Positions 22,996 through 34,269 of a DNA stretch of 64,000 nucleotides are shown in pieces. Below the pieces are notes generated by a model. The model did no database searches, was not told the DNA's origin, and saw only the letters and a list, made by a program, of their open reading frames with translations. Made by a program: the position numbers and the translations under genes. Within the stretch, counting starts at the first letter, position 1, and the number at the start of each line of letters is the position of its first letter. This stretch comes from Lepidodermella squamata (taxonomy: Eukaryota; Gastrotricha), in contig JBLDXI010000042.1 in NCBI GenBank assembly GCA_047495785.1, positions 62,001 to 126,000 of the forward strand. The letters are read 5' to 3'.

Positions 22996-23304
22996 TCAAG
23001 GAATTCAGAGAATTCAAGGAATAAAGCAGGGTTCCGACTAGGTCCAGCTCCGAAGGGGGTAAATCGAGCATTTCGAGACCAAAATTTGCAAATCAACAGG
23101 GGACGGGGGGGCCTTACGTTTTTCAGAAATTTTCGAACTCCAGGGGGGTTTGCTTACCCCCCTTGTCCTCCGTACTCGGACCACTGGAATAAAGGGTAAA
23201 GGCCGGACTAAGTAAAGAAGGCAGGGACAGTAACGACGGAGTGCAAGAGCGAGCCCGACGCCAGGCGGTCATGGAGGACGACAACGGGTGACTTCATCGT
23301 CGTT

Positions 23305-24184
23305 CAGGGTATTCGGTTTAAACCCCAACCAGTATAAACCAGTTTAAACCGGTACCGGTTTATACCGGTTTTTTTTAGGGCCTGAAAAAACCGCGGTTTT
23401 TTCAAAAAGCGGTTTTTGGGGTGTTTTCACGCAAAAAAGCTCACATTTTCATAGATAACAGCAAGCCAGAAGTCGTCTAAGAGTCATTACGTCCCCCAAT
23501 ACCGCACAGCTGAAATACTTTAGAAAGACTACACTGTATCCCATAAAATCGATAGCTAAATTTTGAAAAATCGATCACTCGATCAGTTACCAATAATCGA
23601 TAATCGATAATCGATACCTGATGCGGGTGATTCGATGTCACCATCGTGTTCAGCGGCAAATTCTACCTAAGATACCAAATTTTCATGGCGATATCTATAA
23701 TAGTAAGGAAACTATCGCGAAATCAGTTTCACTTCCGGTAGGGTATAATTAGGCGGTTTTAGACCTTTCAAGTTGAAATTTTCAAATAAAATCGGCAAAA
23801 CCGCTTCCTTTGTCGTTGAAACCCCCCTTAGAAACCTTTCACGGCGGATCCGAATCCGTTTTCAGAATTTTACTAATCATCATACTTCCGGAGATACCTG
23901 CGTTTTTTAGTTTTTTTATTGTTTTATTGCACCAAGAAATTTTTTTTCTTCCAAGTGAGAAAAATGGCTGTGTGATATGTCACACTATGTAGTTTTTCAC
24001 GTAGAATCACGTGGTGCAGTCCAAATCTCTATAGGACCAAGTGCTAGCGAGCTCTGGCTATGTCAAATAAGACATTTCAGTGATTTTAGCATATGTAAAA
24101 AAACCGGTTTTTTTCACCGGTTTAAACCGGTTTATACCGGTGGGTGGTTTTTTCAACAAAAAAACCGGTCGGTATTATACCCTG
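23305..24184. mobile_element. Non-autonomous hAT-like element, 880 bp, 8-bp target duplication
   Basis: TCGTCGTT occurs on both sides (23297-23304 and 24185-24192). Ends are CAGGGTAT and ATACCCTG, followed by runs of accggtttaaaccgg. The interior has ttgaaaaatcgatcactcg and gcaaaaccgcttcc. No transposase. Its interior matches the element at 32030-32984 in the opposite orientation. Confidence 0.85.
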
Positions 24185-24192
24185 TCGTCGTT

Positions 24193-24370
24193 GGCGGACG
24201 TAAGCGGACGCCTTCGATTTGCTCGCGAAGTGGTAGCACATGTCTGCAGGCATTCTCGGCGTAGCGGACTTGAACTTGCGAGACAAACTCCGAACGGCTG
24301 GGCAAGCGACAGCGCCGTTCGAGATCGGTGATGCGAGCGCGGTCAGCCTGGCAAACTTCCTAAATCAATT
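24193..24370 (-). other. Exon-like fragment cut by the hAT-like element
   Basis: On the minus strand a GATTTAG acceptor near 24,365 is followed by an open stretch EVCQADRARITDLERRCRLP, FVSQVQVRYAENAC, REQIEGVRLRPP that runs into the element. Composition is GC-rich compared with the surroundings. The frame resumes on the other side at 23,296 and downward. Origin unknown; it may belong to a retroelement. Confidence 0.35.
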
Positions 24371-24667
24371 AAGAATTGTCAAAAAAATGATCTCCATTCG
24401 AAGAGTGAACCTTGACGCGAATTCTCGAGAAACTTGTCTTTGTTTCGGCCGGTCGGAGTACCGTACTCCCAGTCTCGCTACTTCTCTCACTTTTAAGTCA
24501 AGTCAATAATTAAGCCCGGTTTTTAAGCATCTTGAAGTTGTAATCTGGCTAGGTTTTCATCTTCTTTTTACACCTCTCACAGAATATCGGCTCCGTGAAT
24601 AACTTGCCTTTGATCGAGTCGTTTGGTTTGTAGAAATTATGCTTACGTTTACGAATGTTAAGCATTT

Positions 24668-24738
24668 CGAGAATAAGGCAATCCCGTTTAGTTTGTCCCT
24701 TGCAAAAGGACAAACTAAATGGGATTGTCTTATTCTCG
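24668..24738. ncRNA. 31-bp RNA-like hairpin just upstream of GT4
   Basis: The arms 24668-24698 and 24708-24738 pair along their whole length with only two G-U wobbles and a loop of about 9 nt (cttgcaaaa). It could be a pri-miRNA-like fold, a transcription hairpin or a tiny MITE. The sequence alone cannot decide. Confidence 0.35.
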
Positions 24739-24788
24739 TTGAAATAAATGAGTCATGTTTCGCAAACATCAGATAATCAGATTTATTA

Positions 24789-27700
24789 ATGAATTACATG
24801 CGAATAGCATCTCACTCTAATCTCGTAATATCCATCTTGCTTAACATTATACCTTTGCTATGGTTTGCTATGGAATTCAAGATTTACTCAAAAAACGGAA
24901 GAAATTTCACGAAAGAAATTCATTGGCTCGACAAAATTATTCGAAACAGTCCGGAAAATTCTCTTCGAGTATTCAGGCCTGATAATAGGACAGATTTTCA
25001 GCTAGGAGCGGATGAAAAATGCAGCCTAGTTCCTGGCAATCGAATCATTTTGACCTTTGGTTCGCATGGTCCTTACCTGGAACAGGCTGAAAGTTATTGT
25101 TCATTAGCTGTGAAAATTCGAGGAATCGACGCGTGTGTTGTGGCGAATTTAAACATTCTGGATGAGAGCTTCCGGTCTCGGAATCAGGAGAAAATACTGA
25201 GCGCTAAACGAGAGGCTGGCTATTGGCTGTGGCAGCCGTATTTAATTTTCAAGTTTTTGGTCGAACTGCCCGAGGAAGATCAACTTTTGTACATGGATGG
25301 CGACAAAATGCTAGTCAACAATTTGGAAGAATACGCCTGTCTTCAGGTGAGCAAACGTTGTTCCTTATCTCGGACCTAAATTCGTTTAGGTATTTCCAGA
25401 GTAAGTTCCCCTCTCCCGACCGTTCTTTAACCCTGGACCTGAGGCTTCGATAGAAAGTTGTGTAATAGTCAGTTTCTTATTAGTTTGCGAAGTAGAGCAG
25501 CGGTTCCCAAACTTTCTTTCTCGTAGGGCACAGTAGTGTCCTATGTGAATGGCTCGGAGGATAATAACGTACAAAAATGTGCCCGGACTCTTGAAGAGGC
25601 ATTGCACGCACAGTACGCATAGTTTGGGAAACGCTGAAGTAGAGAGAGGGGGAAGGGGGTTATAGGGGGTTCCTCGAACCCTTACCACCCTCTTCGAGGG
25701 ATCCAGGCAAGGAAAACGGAAAAAGCCTCTTTGGTCAGATAAATTCGGGGTCGACAATACCAAAGCCATAGCGTAAGCCCCACCACGCTCATTGATAAAT
25801 AACACTAGAAAAAAAATTTAGCTTTTTAGCCAAATAAAAAGCCATCGCCTCAAGAGGGCTAATAATGCTTCCTACGTACCCTTATTTAGCTTTTTTCGCT
25901 ATTCAACCAACAGCTATTTAGATATTCGGTTATTTAGCTTCTTGCATGTCGTGTCTCAGCTTGCTTGCGTAACAATGGGGCCGCAATCGACCGCAGCTGC
26001 TCACTTTCTCCTTCCTTCAACCCAAAATTTAAAAGATAAAAAGATAAAAATCCATGTCTCTTTTTGGCTTGAGATTTTATTTATTTTTTTCAAGTCTTCA
26101 TTTCACAATTTTTCATCACAGTTATCACAGAATGAGGTACACATTTTAAACGTAATTTCAATTGGCAGGACAAAGCTGTGAAATATTTTCTGCTCGATTT
26201 TCGAATTTTCGAATTTTCCATCTGCTTGAAATTGATTGTTATCACTATTTGAACGCCGAAATTTGCTCCTGAAATTTGAACAATTGCTTATTTCGAAAAT
26301 TTGAAGTTTTCAGAATTACTTACCTCTGTATCCGTATAGAAGCCGCCTCAATTTTAGATACTGAAAGAGAAAATTGGAAATTTTATTACGAGGGAGAGAG
26401 AGAATCAATACATGAACTTGAAAATTTTCTGTCAAAATTCAGAGGCAATACCTATGCAATATTAATTTAGAGTTCATTAAAATCTAGAACCACGAATATA
26501 CCTTCGATTTATGTTTCGGATAGCCAAGTCAGATAAGCCGATTTCCATGTTGCCGTCGTCCAAGGTGACCATGTCCGTTTCGCAACGCTGCCTTCAAATT
26601 GCCCCGGGATTTGATTTGAAATTAGCGGCATTCCGGCCTTGAAACGAATAAGTCACAGATATTTACGTGAAAGATTCCATGGGTAGAATTTCGATTAGCG
26701 ATTACCGTATTAGCTCCTATAATAACTCGGTCAATTAAAATGTCAACCTCGATATTTTTAAAAAATTTTACTAAAAATCAGCGGAATTTTCGGGAATTTG
26801 AAATTTCATAAATTTTCCTAAAAAATTGAAAATTAATTATCCGCATATTTTGGTTATTCATAATCGGCTCTGTAGAGATTTCACATGATGTTTTTGATAC
26901 TTCAAGGAAAATAACGAATGTGACAATCTTCAAAAATTAAAAATTAAAAGAAAATCAACATTTTTAAATTCTAATATTTTAAATAAGGATGAAACTGAAT
27001 TTTAATTCAATTGAAAATTTTCGGCGTGACAAAAGTCTCATTTTCTAGAAAATACTGGAGTTTTCCTCACCTTGAAGCAACGAATTTCACACGCAATGGT
27101 CTTGAACTGAGGTCACCAACATTCTTCTGAAAATTCAAAATAATTTTCAAATTTTAATCAAGTAAATTGATGAAAGAATTATTTGTGATATTTACCGAAA
27201 TTTCCGCTCCAATGCATTTTTAGGAATGATTTCAGCTCAACATACAAGACTTACAATTTTGACAAAATTTTTGGAATTTCAATGAAAGATTCCCGCAAAA
27301 ATGAACGAATAATAAAACCTCTAGCTAACACGAGCCTCCTCAGGTTAATGTGTTAATTGAATTGTTATTTTTCGCGCTGCAGTAGTTAGGCAAGATGTTG
27401 AAGCTCGTGCTAGCTGGAGGAAATTATTCTGATTTTTCCCGTAATTTTTGTCAAATTTTAAAAATCTTTTGATAAAAAATAACAATAATTATGGATTGAC
27501 ACGATGACAGATCTTACCTGGCGTCAACTCGATTTGAAATTATTCCGTTTAAAGCTGCTTGGGATATTTTAGCTGAAACTGCTAGGGTCGTAGCATTTTG
27601 AAAACTAAGTGGCAATAATGACTACTTTTTTGCTTCTGTGTGCATGGATGAAAAACGAATGAAATGGAGCTTCGAGTAGCAATCAGAAAGGGTCACAGCC

Positions 27701-29241
27701 ATTGTTGTGTAACTTTATTACGCCGCAGGCTTCAATAGTGGCTTTTACACTGGCTTTTTTGCCAAACAGCTTCAACGCGTTGACGTTTTAAACCTAGTTA
27801 ACGCCTTGGTTTGTTGCGTAATAGCCGTTGCTAACTGTCGTCGTTTACACGTAAGGTTATATCAGTTGCTTAAAACTACGTTTAATAGAACTATGAATTG
27901 ATTGAAAAAGTTTACCTTGGTCAGGTAATTTTAATTGGTGCAAAATTAATACCTAATTTTGATTACCTATAGGTTGAGAGAAATTTATATCATTTTCAAA
28001 AAAAGTCGTTTTGGGAAGCTGCCAGAATTTAGATTTTTTTGCTACTATACAAAACCTATCAAAGCAACACTTTGCGCGCTGCGGTGGCCAGTTGGACTGT
28101 AAATTTGTCGCCGCGATTTCCAATGCACATTCCGATGAAAATGTCTACCAAAAAAGTTAGTTAAACTGTTTCGAAGCATAATTTATACAGAAAATCGCAC
28201 TTTGATGGTACAGCGATGATTTTGGTGTCATAAAAAGCAGAAAATTCAGCTTTGTAAATATCTTATTTTTACACGAATTTTCCGAGTCCAGGTAATTTAT
28301 ATCGCGGTAACAAATGAAGCGAGGAATGCTTAATTTCAACGCGTTAGCGTTAAATAGTGTTCACACTGCTATTTTATGCAACCTGTTTCAAACTGGTTGA
28401 CGTTATAAACGTGATTTTTAACACGTTAAGCAACGTCATCCGGGTGGCGATAAAAAAACTTAACTGACCTAAGTTTTTTAGGTGTTCCCACCATCGGTTG
28501 AAAACCGGTTGACGTTAATTACCCTGTTTTAAACTGAGTCAAAAAAGCCAGTGTAAAAGCCACTGATTCGCAGTTCATCGAAGGTTATTTAGCTATGGCT
28601 TTTTAGCTGATATTAAGCTGGGGCATAGTCTAGGCTTTTTAGCTAGCTATGGCTGAATGGAAATAGCTGATTAGCTTTACATTTTTCCTAGTGAATGTTC
28701 CTTCGTTTATTTAATTTGCTCTGATTTTCAGGCGAAGTTGGGCCAGTCCGTTGTAGTCTTCTACCAACCAGAGGACGAGAGATCATGGACAAAGGCCGAC
28801 GCGTATTTCCTGATGAACGTCGAAAATCTACTGCCTAGAATTGCCGAAACAATGCAAGTCTACGGCGCGTATCTCATGCTCCAAAAATCCCAGGAGTCTC
28901 TTCGATTCGTCTCAGAATGGCTGACCTACGCCCAGGATGAACGGCTCATCGACGATCTGCCTAGCTCAACGCGGAGTGAATTGCCTGGCTTCATGGAGCA
29001 TCGCCATGCTCAATCGATCCTCAGCCTGTTGTCGAAAAAATGGAACCTAACAACATGGCCGAGTCCTGAATCGCTAAATTTCTCGCAAATCCAAGAAGAT
29101 CACGATGGATTCCGTGTAATTCCGGGAAGCTTTAATCCTCTTGATGTAGAAAAGCTTAAAAAGCTTAAAATAAATATCCCGACACGGCAGCTTATCGAAC
29201 AAGGATGGGAACAAAATCGCAAGAAAAATTCTAAATTTTGA
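24789..29241 (+). CDS. Type II membrane glycosyltransferase, copy 4, with a 3.4-kb intron
   Basis: Exons 24789-25346 and 28732-29241, 355 residues. The family motifs are all present: ACVVANLNILDESF, YWLWQP (K changed to Q in YWLWKP, and G to E just before it), LLYMDGDKM, WTKADAYFLM, SEWLTYAQDERLIDD. RHAQSILSLL replaces RHDQSILSLL, so the conserved Asp is an Ala. These changes at otherwise fixed positions raise the possibility of altered or lost activity. The stem is shorter than in copy 2. AATAAA is at 29277-29282. The intron grew by transposon insertion. Confidence 0.85.
25640..25770. mobile_element. Segment of the dispersed repeat family in the GT4 intron
   Basis: Contains gggggttatagggggttcctcg, accctcttcgagggatcc and ctttggtcagataaattcgg, matching the GT2 intron at 13,725-13,840 almost exactly. 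Copies 2 and 4 therefore share this intron sequence by common descent. Confidence 0.6.
26515..27140 (-). other. Exon-like islands on the minus strand inside the 25.8-28.7 kb element
   Basis: At 27,076-27,133 an ATTTTCAG acceptor, NVGDLSSRPLRVKFVAS and a gtgagg donor. At 26,500-26,650 TTTCAAG, then CETDMVTLDDGNMEIGLSDL and AIRNIN ahead of a gtatat donor. They look like remains of a captured or old gene, but the frames do not join with confidence. Confidence 0.3.
27730..28563. mobile_element. Nested 0.83-kb element with AGTGGCTTTTACACTGG ends
   Basis: AGTGGCTTTTACACTGGCTT near 27,729 and AAGCCAGTGTAAAAGCCACT ending near 28,563 are exact inverted repeats. Subterminal gttgacgtt words also occur on both sides. 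It lies wholly inside the 25.8-28.7 kb element. No ORF. Confidence 0.8.
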
Positions 29242-30030
29242 TAATGATTTTGATAATCATTAGCTAACAACGAAGAATAAATCGGATGAATAAGTCGGTG
29301 CCTGGATGCAATTTTTTATGACTACCGTAAACTACAGTATAAAGGCCACGCGCGAATAATCGCCACACCTAAGCACGCAATCAAAGGTAAATTATAAATT
29401 AAAATTTTCAAATTGATTGTTTTCTTCTTTTTCGCTTGTCGTTTGAGTCACGAAGCGGCCGCGGCGCCATCCTGACCTTTTCTGAGGGCTAACGCAACAA
29501 TTTTGACGAATCAGACGATTTTGTAAATTGCGCTGAACTCAGAGTGGTCGAATTACCTAAAAACTGTTGAAAAATCCAAAGGTCAGAAAAATTGACTTTT
29601 TTGACCTTCTGGAGCCTTGTTAACCCTCTATGGGTCATCTCAGGTCATCTTAGTTATCTTCCTGGATCTCTAACCGTAACTCCAGGAAGACGTTCTCCGG
29701 ACTTGATTTAGCATTGAAAGGATCTTTTTAAGAGATTAAAACCGCTAAAAGTCATTTGACGAGCTTGCATGGCAAGTTAGGGTGATCACCTAGGTCACCC
29801 TTTCCTATAACGGGGAAGGAAATCTTCCGACTTCTGAGACCAATAGGGTGAAGTTATTCAATATTAGTTCATTATTAGATAAAAAAGAGCTTTTCAACAC
29901 AATATTCTATCCAACGGCATTGAATAGCTCGAAAAAATCCACCAAAACGACCGATTGAAGAATACTTGAAAATTCAGTGGAGGAATCGTGAACAATACAC
30001 TTTTAATTAAGTACAGCAGAGTAGCAACTT
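29242..30030. other. Intergenic with a scrap of GT-like sequence
   Basis: At 29,893-29,975 the text tcaacacaat, then cattgaatagctcgaaaaaatccacc resembles the stem-coding part of the 60.7 kb GT (attgaatggctcgaaaaaatctacc in the 40.5 kb copy). The rest holds no supported gene. Confidence 0.4.
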
Positions 30031-30257
30031 CCTAATGCCGGAGCATTCATTTTTTTTGTAAAGCCACATCACTAGTCATCAATGTATGCGTGCTGCTCTC
30101 ACCTCATCTCACCCAGCAGCCTTTTCCAATTGCATGTGACTCCAGCCTAGTGCTTACTGCATGATGTTCTACCATTTTGACTCCTAACAATGCCACTAAC
30201 AATGTACATTTTCGTTCGTTTTATCTGGAAAAAAGGACAACATAAAAAGCTTTTCGT

Positions 30258-30568
30258 TCATTTCGTTTCGCCAGGCTTGCCGTCCCTCGTAACGCACGAT
30301 TCCCCCACTCGTGCCGCTTCCGCCGGTTGAGCTTCCTCGCGGCCGGATGATCCGCGGCAGATCAAAGAGAGGCCGTTGGAGCTTTTAACCAGTTTACCCT
30401 TAACATTCCCATACAATTGGCATGTATCTCCTTCCTTTCCCCTTTTTCCGGCTGCCACGATCGTAACAGCGGCCTGTGTGAAAAAGAAACCTTAGGCTAC
30501 AAAATGAATGAAGTTAAGAGGCTTCTCACCAAAACGACGATCGCCAATGCCATGAGTTTAGTTGCCAT
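30258..30568 (-). CDS. Small secreted Cys protein (family copy)
   Basis: Exon 1 is 30530-30568 (MATKLMALAIVVL) with a gtgagaag donor. Exon 2 is 30258-30473, with the acceptor in ttcacacag. 84 residues. The signal peptide continues as AAVTIVAA. The mature part has DTCQLYGNVKGKLVKSSNG, LICRGSSGREEAQPAEAAR and SCVTRDGKPGETK. The fourth Cys of the 18.7 kb copy is missing because the frame ends after PGETK. The 5' flank (cgactttatcttgaagat) and the 3' flank (ctcatctcacccagcagcc) are shared with the copies at 36.5, 54.3 and 57.2 kb. Confidence 0.75.
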
Positions 30569-30619
30569 GAGTAGTTGTAAGGAAATATTTCGACTTTATC
30601 TTGAAGATATATAAGCTTG

Positions 30620-31130
30620 AATAATGAAGGTAGGGTAGATGAGCTTCTCGATGAGTATTTTACCAGTCACCCGGTGTCTACGTCAACAACCGGGCAGACT
30701 GGCTGCTTTGAATTGGCTGCTTAATTAGTGATTAATGGCGCACATCTATAGCTTGATTAAGGTTAAGGGTAGTGGCGGAGTGACTGTTTCAGCAAATTGA
30801 AGAATTTCTCAAGCAATGACATGTCAAATTGGCTGTTGTAGAAGGTAGAAGCTCTAACTGCTAAACGTGAGGCGTAGGAATGACTCAGCGAGTCTTTGCA
30901 GGCGCCGGCCAAAGCGTTCGCTGTCTGTCGATGTTGCCAACGGGTTACCCGATCAATTTTTGAAACCCATTAAGCCGTTCGCTGAGTCTGTTGCTCTTAG
31001 GCTCTCAGGCTGCTAAAAAATTTGAACGAACATCTTTTTCATCATGGACTGTAACGAACTGAGCCTCTTCAACTCTCAGAACCGCCGAGCTCTCCGTTAT
31101 TCTCTGGCGCGTGGTAGCTGTTACTGTGTA
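30620..31130. other. Upstream block of the 30.3 kb gene, then unassigned sequence
   Basis: 30,590-30,690 carries the block conserved upstream of the small secreted genes (aataatgaa, agctgggct-like, tttgccagtcat-like). Nothing else supported. Confidence 0.4.
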
Positions 31131-31138
31131 TCGCCTTA

Positions 31139-31988
31139 TGTTACGTTCACAAACTGCTTCGGAGACGCGTCCGAAGTTTTAGCCTCCGAAATTTCGTAAT
31201 CGCTCTCCGAAGTTGCGTAATCGCTGACCGAAGTTTGAGATTTTCGTTCACAAACGCGCGCACTTCGGACTGCGCACCCGAAGTGAGAACAATAGGCGGC
31301 GCGCACGCACTGAACAAAGGACGCGCACAAACTTCGGTTCGGAGAGGCCCACAACTGCTCTCCGAAGCGCCTCCGAACCGAAGTTTGTGCGCGTCCGAAG
31401 TTACTACGTACGCACGCGCGCGCGGCCACTTGACCGCGCGAGGTAGGGCGACGACATAAATTAACTGTTCCTGTGGCATCTTTAATTCATATTATTGACT
31501 ATAATTGACGAAAATGACGAAAATTTCAATTATACGGAACGTGCGCAGTAAAATCCTTGTTTTCACAAAAAAAATGTCAATATAGAAATTATCGGGTGCC
31601 CTTAAAAATAGCTTATAGTGCGCGTTGAAAAAAATCAATTTAATTTTTTATGTATTCTGAAAAATGGTGAATTTCGCGTCGAAATTTAGCTTTTTGTTAT
31701 CGTCGTCGCATTTCGCATCTTATTATTTAGGAATTTTGAGAATTCAAGTGAAATTGAAAAAAAATGTGTGTCTAACCTGCGGCCCCTTCTCTAGTTTGAG
31801 CGCGCTCGCACTCATGTGCGCGCACTCGAAATCTTCGGCCCGCAAGCAATAGAAACTTCGGACGACTCATGCCGCGCGCGCGCGGAAATTGCTACTGATA
31901 ACGTCACCGAAGTTTCGCTTGAGTGTTCCGAAGTTTCAAGTTCGGCCTCCGAAGACACCCTCTCCGAAGTTAGTTTGTGGACGCACCA
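31139..31988. mobile_element. CTTCGGA-rich inverted-repeat element
   Basis: Ends cgttcacaaactgcttcgga and tccgaagttagtttgtgg are inverted, and dozens of cttcgga or tccgaag words fill the subterminal parts. The 0.2-kb centre is AT-rich. GC-rich cgcgcgcg tracts. No coding sequence. Confidence 0.55.
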
Positions 31989-32029
31989 TTAAAGTCTTCA
32001 ACTCCTATAACTTCAAGATTGGATGCCAT

Positions 32030-32984
32030 TAGAGATGTTCCGGTTCCAAAAAACCGCCGGTTCTCACCGGGTTGAACCCGGTTTTTTCGAACCGAAACCG
32101 CCCGGTTCCATTTTTTTCCAGCTTCAAAAACCGCCGGTTAACCGCCGGTTCGCGTTTTGGCTATATATAGCTGAACCAGCAGAATTTTGTGTTTTCCACC
32201 GTAGATATTCCAAGTTTTCACTGTATGTGTTACAGCTGCATTATTCAGTTCTGTCACTATTAGCTTAGATTTAATTAATGGAGGTGACCATGTGGGCAGA
32301 AAAAGTTAAGAATATTTTTTTGAAAAATTAGATTTTTCGATCATTTTAACCGTTAATTCCTTTTCACCAATGATTGCCACAACAAAACAAACACTGCCAT
32401 TTGATTCCTCGTGAAATTTTGGTCTTGACGATGTATTACAAAAGATATTTGAGAAAAAAATAAAATTCAAAGCATCTCGGCAATAAAGTAATAAAATAAT
32501 TTATGACCCCCAATTATCTCGATAACCATGATAGCTATAAAAATTCTGAAAAAAGATTCAGAGTCCCCGACCTAAATTCACCCCGTAATTTGGGGGATTT
32601 CGACATGAAAGGAAGCGGTTTTGCCGTTCTTCTTTGAAAATATCAATACAAAGAATATTTCCGCTAGCTTAATTGAGATCGGAAGTAACACTGATTTTAC
32701 GATATCTCGAGTTCCAATTGTCCGATAATGTTAAAAACTTGTAGTCCGGGGTAGAATTTCACGCTGAAGACGCTGGGACCGTTTGTTTCTTGGTCTGAGC
32801 AACGGATTATCAAGTATCGATTATCGATTATCGGTTATTGATTATGAATGACGGAATTCCATAGTAACAGCGGAACCCGCGGTTAACCGCCGGTTAAACC
32901 GAAAAAACCGGATTACACCTCAGAAAGTTTGGAACCGAACCGAACCGAACCGGACAGATTAAAAATGGAACCGGAACATCTCTA
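32030..32984. mobile_element. Non-autonomous hAT-like element, 955 bp, 8-bp target duplication
   Basis: GATGCCAT is duplicated at 32022-32029 and 32985-32992. Ends are TAGAGATGTTCCGGTTCC and its complement. Subterminal accgccggtt and aaccgaaccg repeats are present, with an interior related to 23305-24184 (ggaagcggttttgccg; tcgattatcgattatcgg). Confidence 0.88.
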
Positions 32985-32999
32985 GATGCCATTAGTCCC

Positions 33000-33577
33000 A
33001 TTTTCTACGAGCGGGGAAAGGGTGTCAAGTGGCAACGAACTCTCTTGTCATCTACACTAGTGATATCATTTGTTCACCAAGAGCCCTTGGAACGTCCCAG
33101 GACGCTCACTAACAGAAGTTTTTCCCAAAATCACTAATTATAGCCCTTTTTGGCTATAATTTCACAAAATTATCCATCTGGGAACACAAGGTCTGCCTTG
33201 AATCATTGGTTGATGGCCGCTCCTTGTAGCAGAAATCAAACAATTGTTAAAGAGGTGGCATTTTTTATTTAGCAAATTACATCAAATTATGATTGGCGGA
33301 TGGAGTGGTCACTGATGGCTGGAATAAATTCACTATTGAAAGATTTTTGATTATTTTAACAATTTTCTTCGACAAACTTCATTTGTTACGAATCACATCA
33401 CATTTGTTGACACACACATGTAACCCCTCGTTATTTTAAACGTAGCTAGCCGTGAATCAAGCATAAGTAATAGCTTGTTAATGACAAAAAAGCCACACGC
33501 AGAGGCGAGAAAGCGGATAAAAGCATTCCAGTAAGCTATCATGCTAAACCGCTCTTTGATGTCAATTTATTCATAAA
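33000..33577. other. Upstream region of the sushi gene
   Basis: No exon or RNA gene seen. Probably contains the promoter of the plus-strand gene starting at 33578. Confidence 0.4.
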
Positions 33578-34183
33578 ATGCGGCATTTAACCACGATTCT
33601 TATACTAATTTCCGGGAGAGCTCTTACGCAAGTTCAGGCTGAATCTGTTCTAGAGCAGTCGTGCATCGTACCAAATATAACCGCAGGACTTGTAAACCGA
33701 GTGAACTCGGAAACTTTAGAAGTTTCCGCCCAAGTTTTGCGTCCTGGAACTGTTCTGAGGATAGGCGAAACAGTGAATGTGATATGCGACACCGGATATT
33801 CCTACTCCTCTCCTGTTACTATTGCGACGTGTCTCCCACCCTTCAGCCCAATGATAAATGGAACCTGTAATCGTATGTGTAAGTAAATATTCAGTTTAAA
33901 ATGAGTAGGAGCCTCGGCTAATCTTGAATTTTTCGAATTTTTAATCACGGCTATAATTGCCTCTCCAGATTGTGGACCACTCCCTTCGATACAGGGCGGA
34001 TTTGTAAGGTCAGGCCCGTCGACAAAAGGCGCCATTCGGAACATTACCTGCTACCAGAATTTCGTTGCGCGAGGAAACACAACAATAGCCTGCCTTGCTA
34101 ACTCAACGTGGTCGAACCCTGGATACTGCATTTCAAAGCAGCAACTTGTGAGCTTGACTCGGCTAGGATATTTTTTAGTTCAG
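33578..34183 (+). CDS. Secreted protein with two sushi (CCP)-like modules; 5' exons of the ankyrin locus
   Basis: Exon 1 is 33578-33878: signal peptide MRHLTTILILISGRALTQVQA, then a CCP-like module (SCIVPNITAG, VNVICDTGYSY, ATCLPPFSPMINGTC). Exon 2 is 33969-34183, CTCTCCAG acceptor: a second module (YCGPLPSIQGGFV, NITCYQNF, TIACLANSTWSNPGYC). The Cys and Trp-x-x-P-x-C pattern is that of sushi domains. The frame stays open to a gtaatg donor at 34184 in phase 0. The ankyrin exon that follows needs two bases carried over, so the join fails by one base (see the next entry). Confidence 0.7.
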
Positions 34184-34269
34184 GTAATGATCGCACCTTA
34201 ATCTGCACCTAAACATTATACGTTAACTGTCATAATTTAAGAACTTTAAATTCATTTACAACTTCCTAG

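Larger units (their letters stand above)
25803..28691. mobile_element. Large element with CACTAG ends and AGCTATTTAGC-type subterminal repeats
   Basis: Left end CACTAGAAAAAAAATTTAGC and right end GCTTTACATTTTTCCTAGTG are inverted. Many copies of ttagctttttagcta cluster just inside both ends (25,820-25,935 and 28,585-28,675). About 2.9 kb, within the GT4 intron. No transposase frame seen. Another element is nested inside. Confidence 0.6.

Noticed and set aside
31136-31479. Overlapping frames rich in Arg, Ala and Ser on both strands
   Set aside because: They lie in the cttcgga and cgcgc repeat arms of a TIR element.
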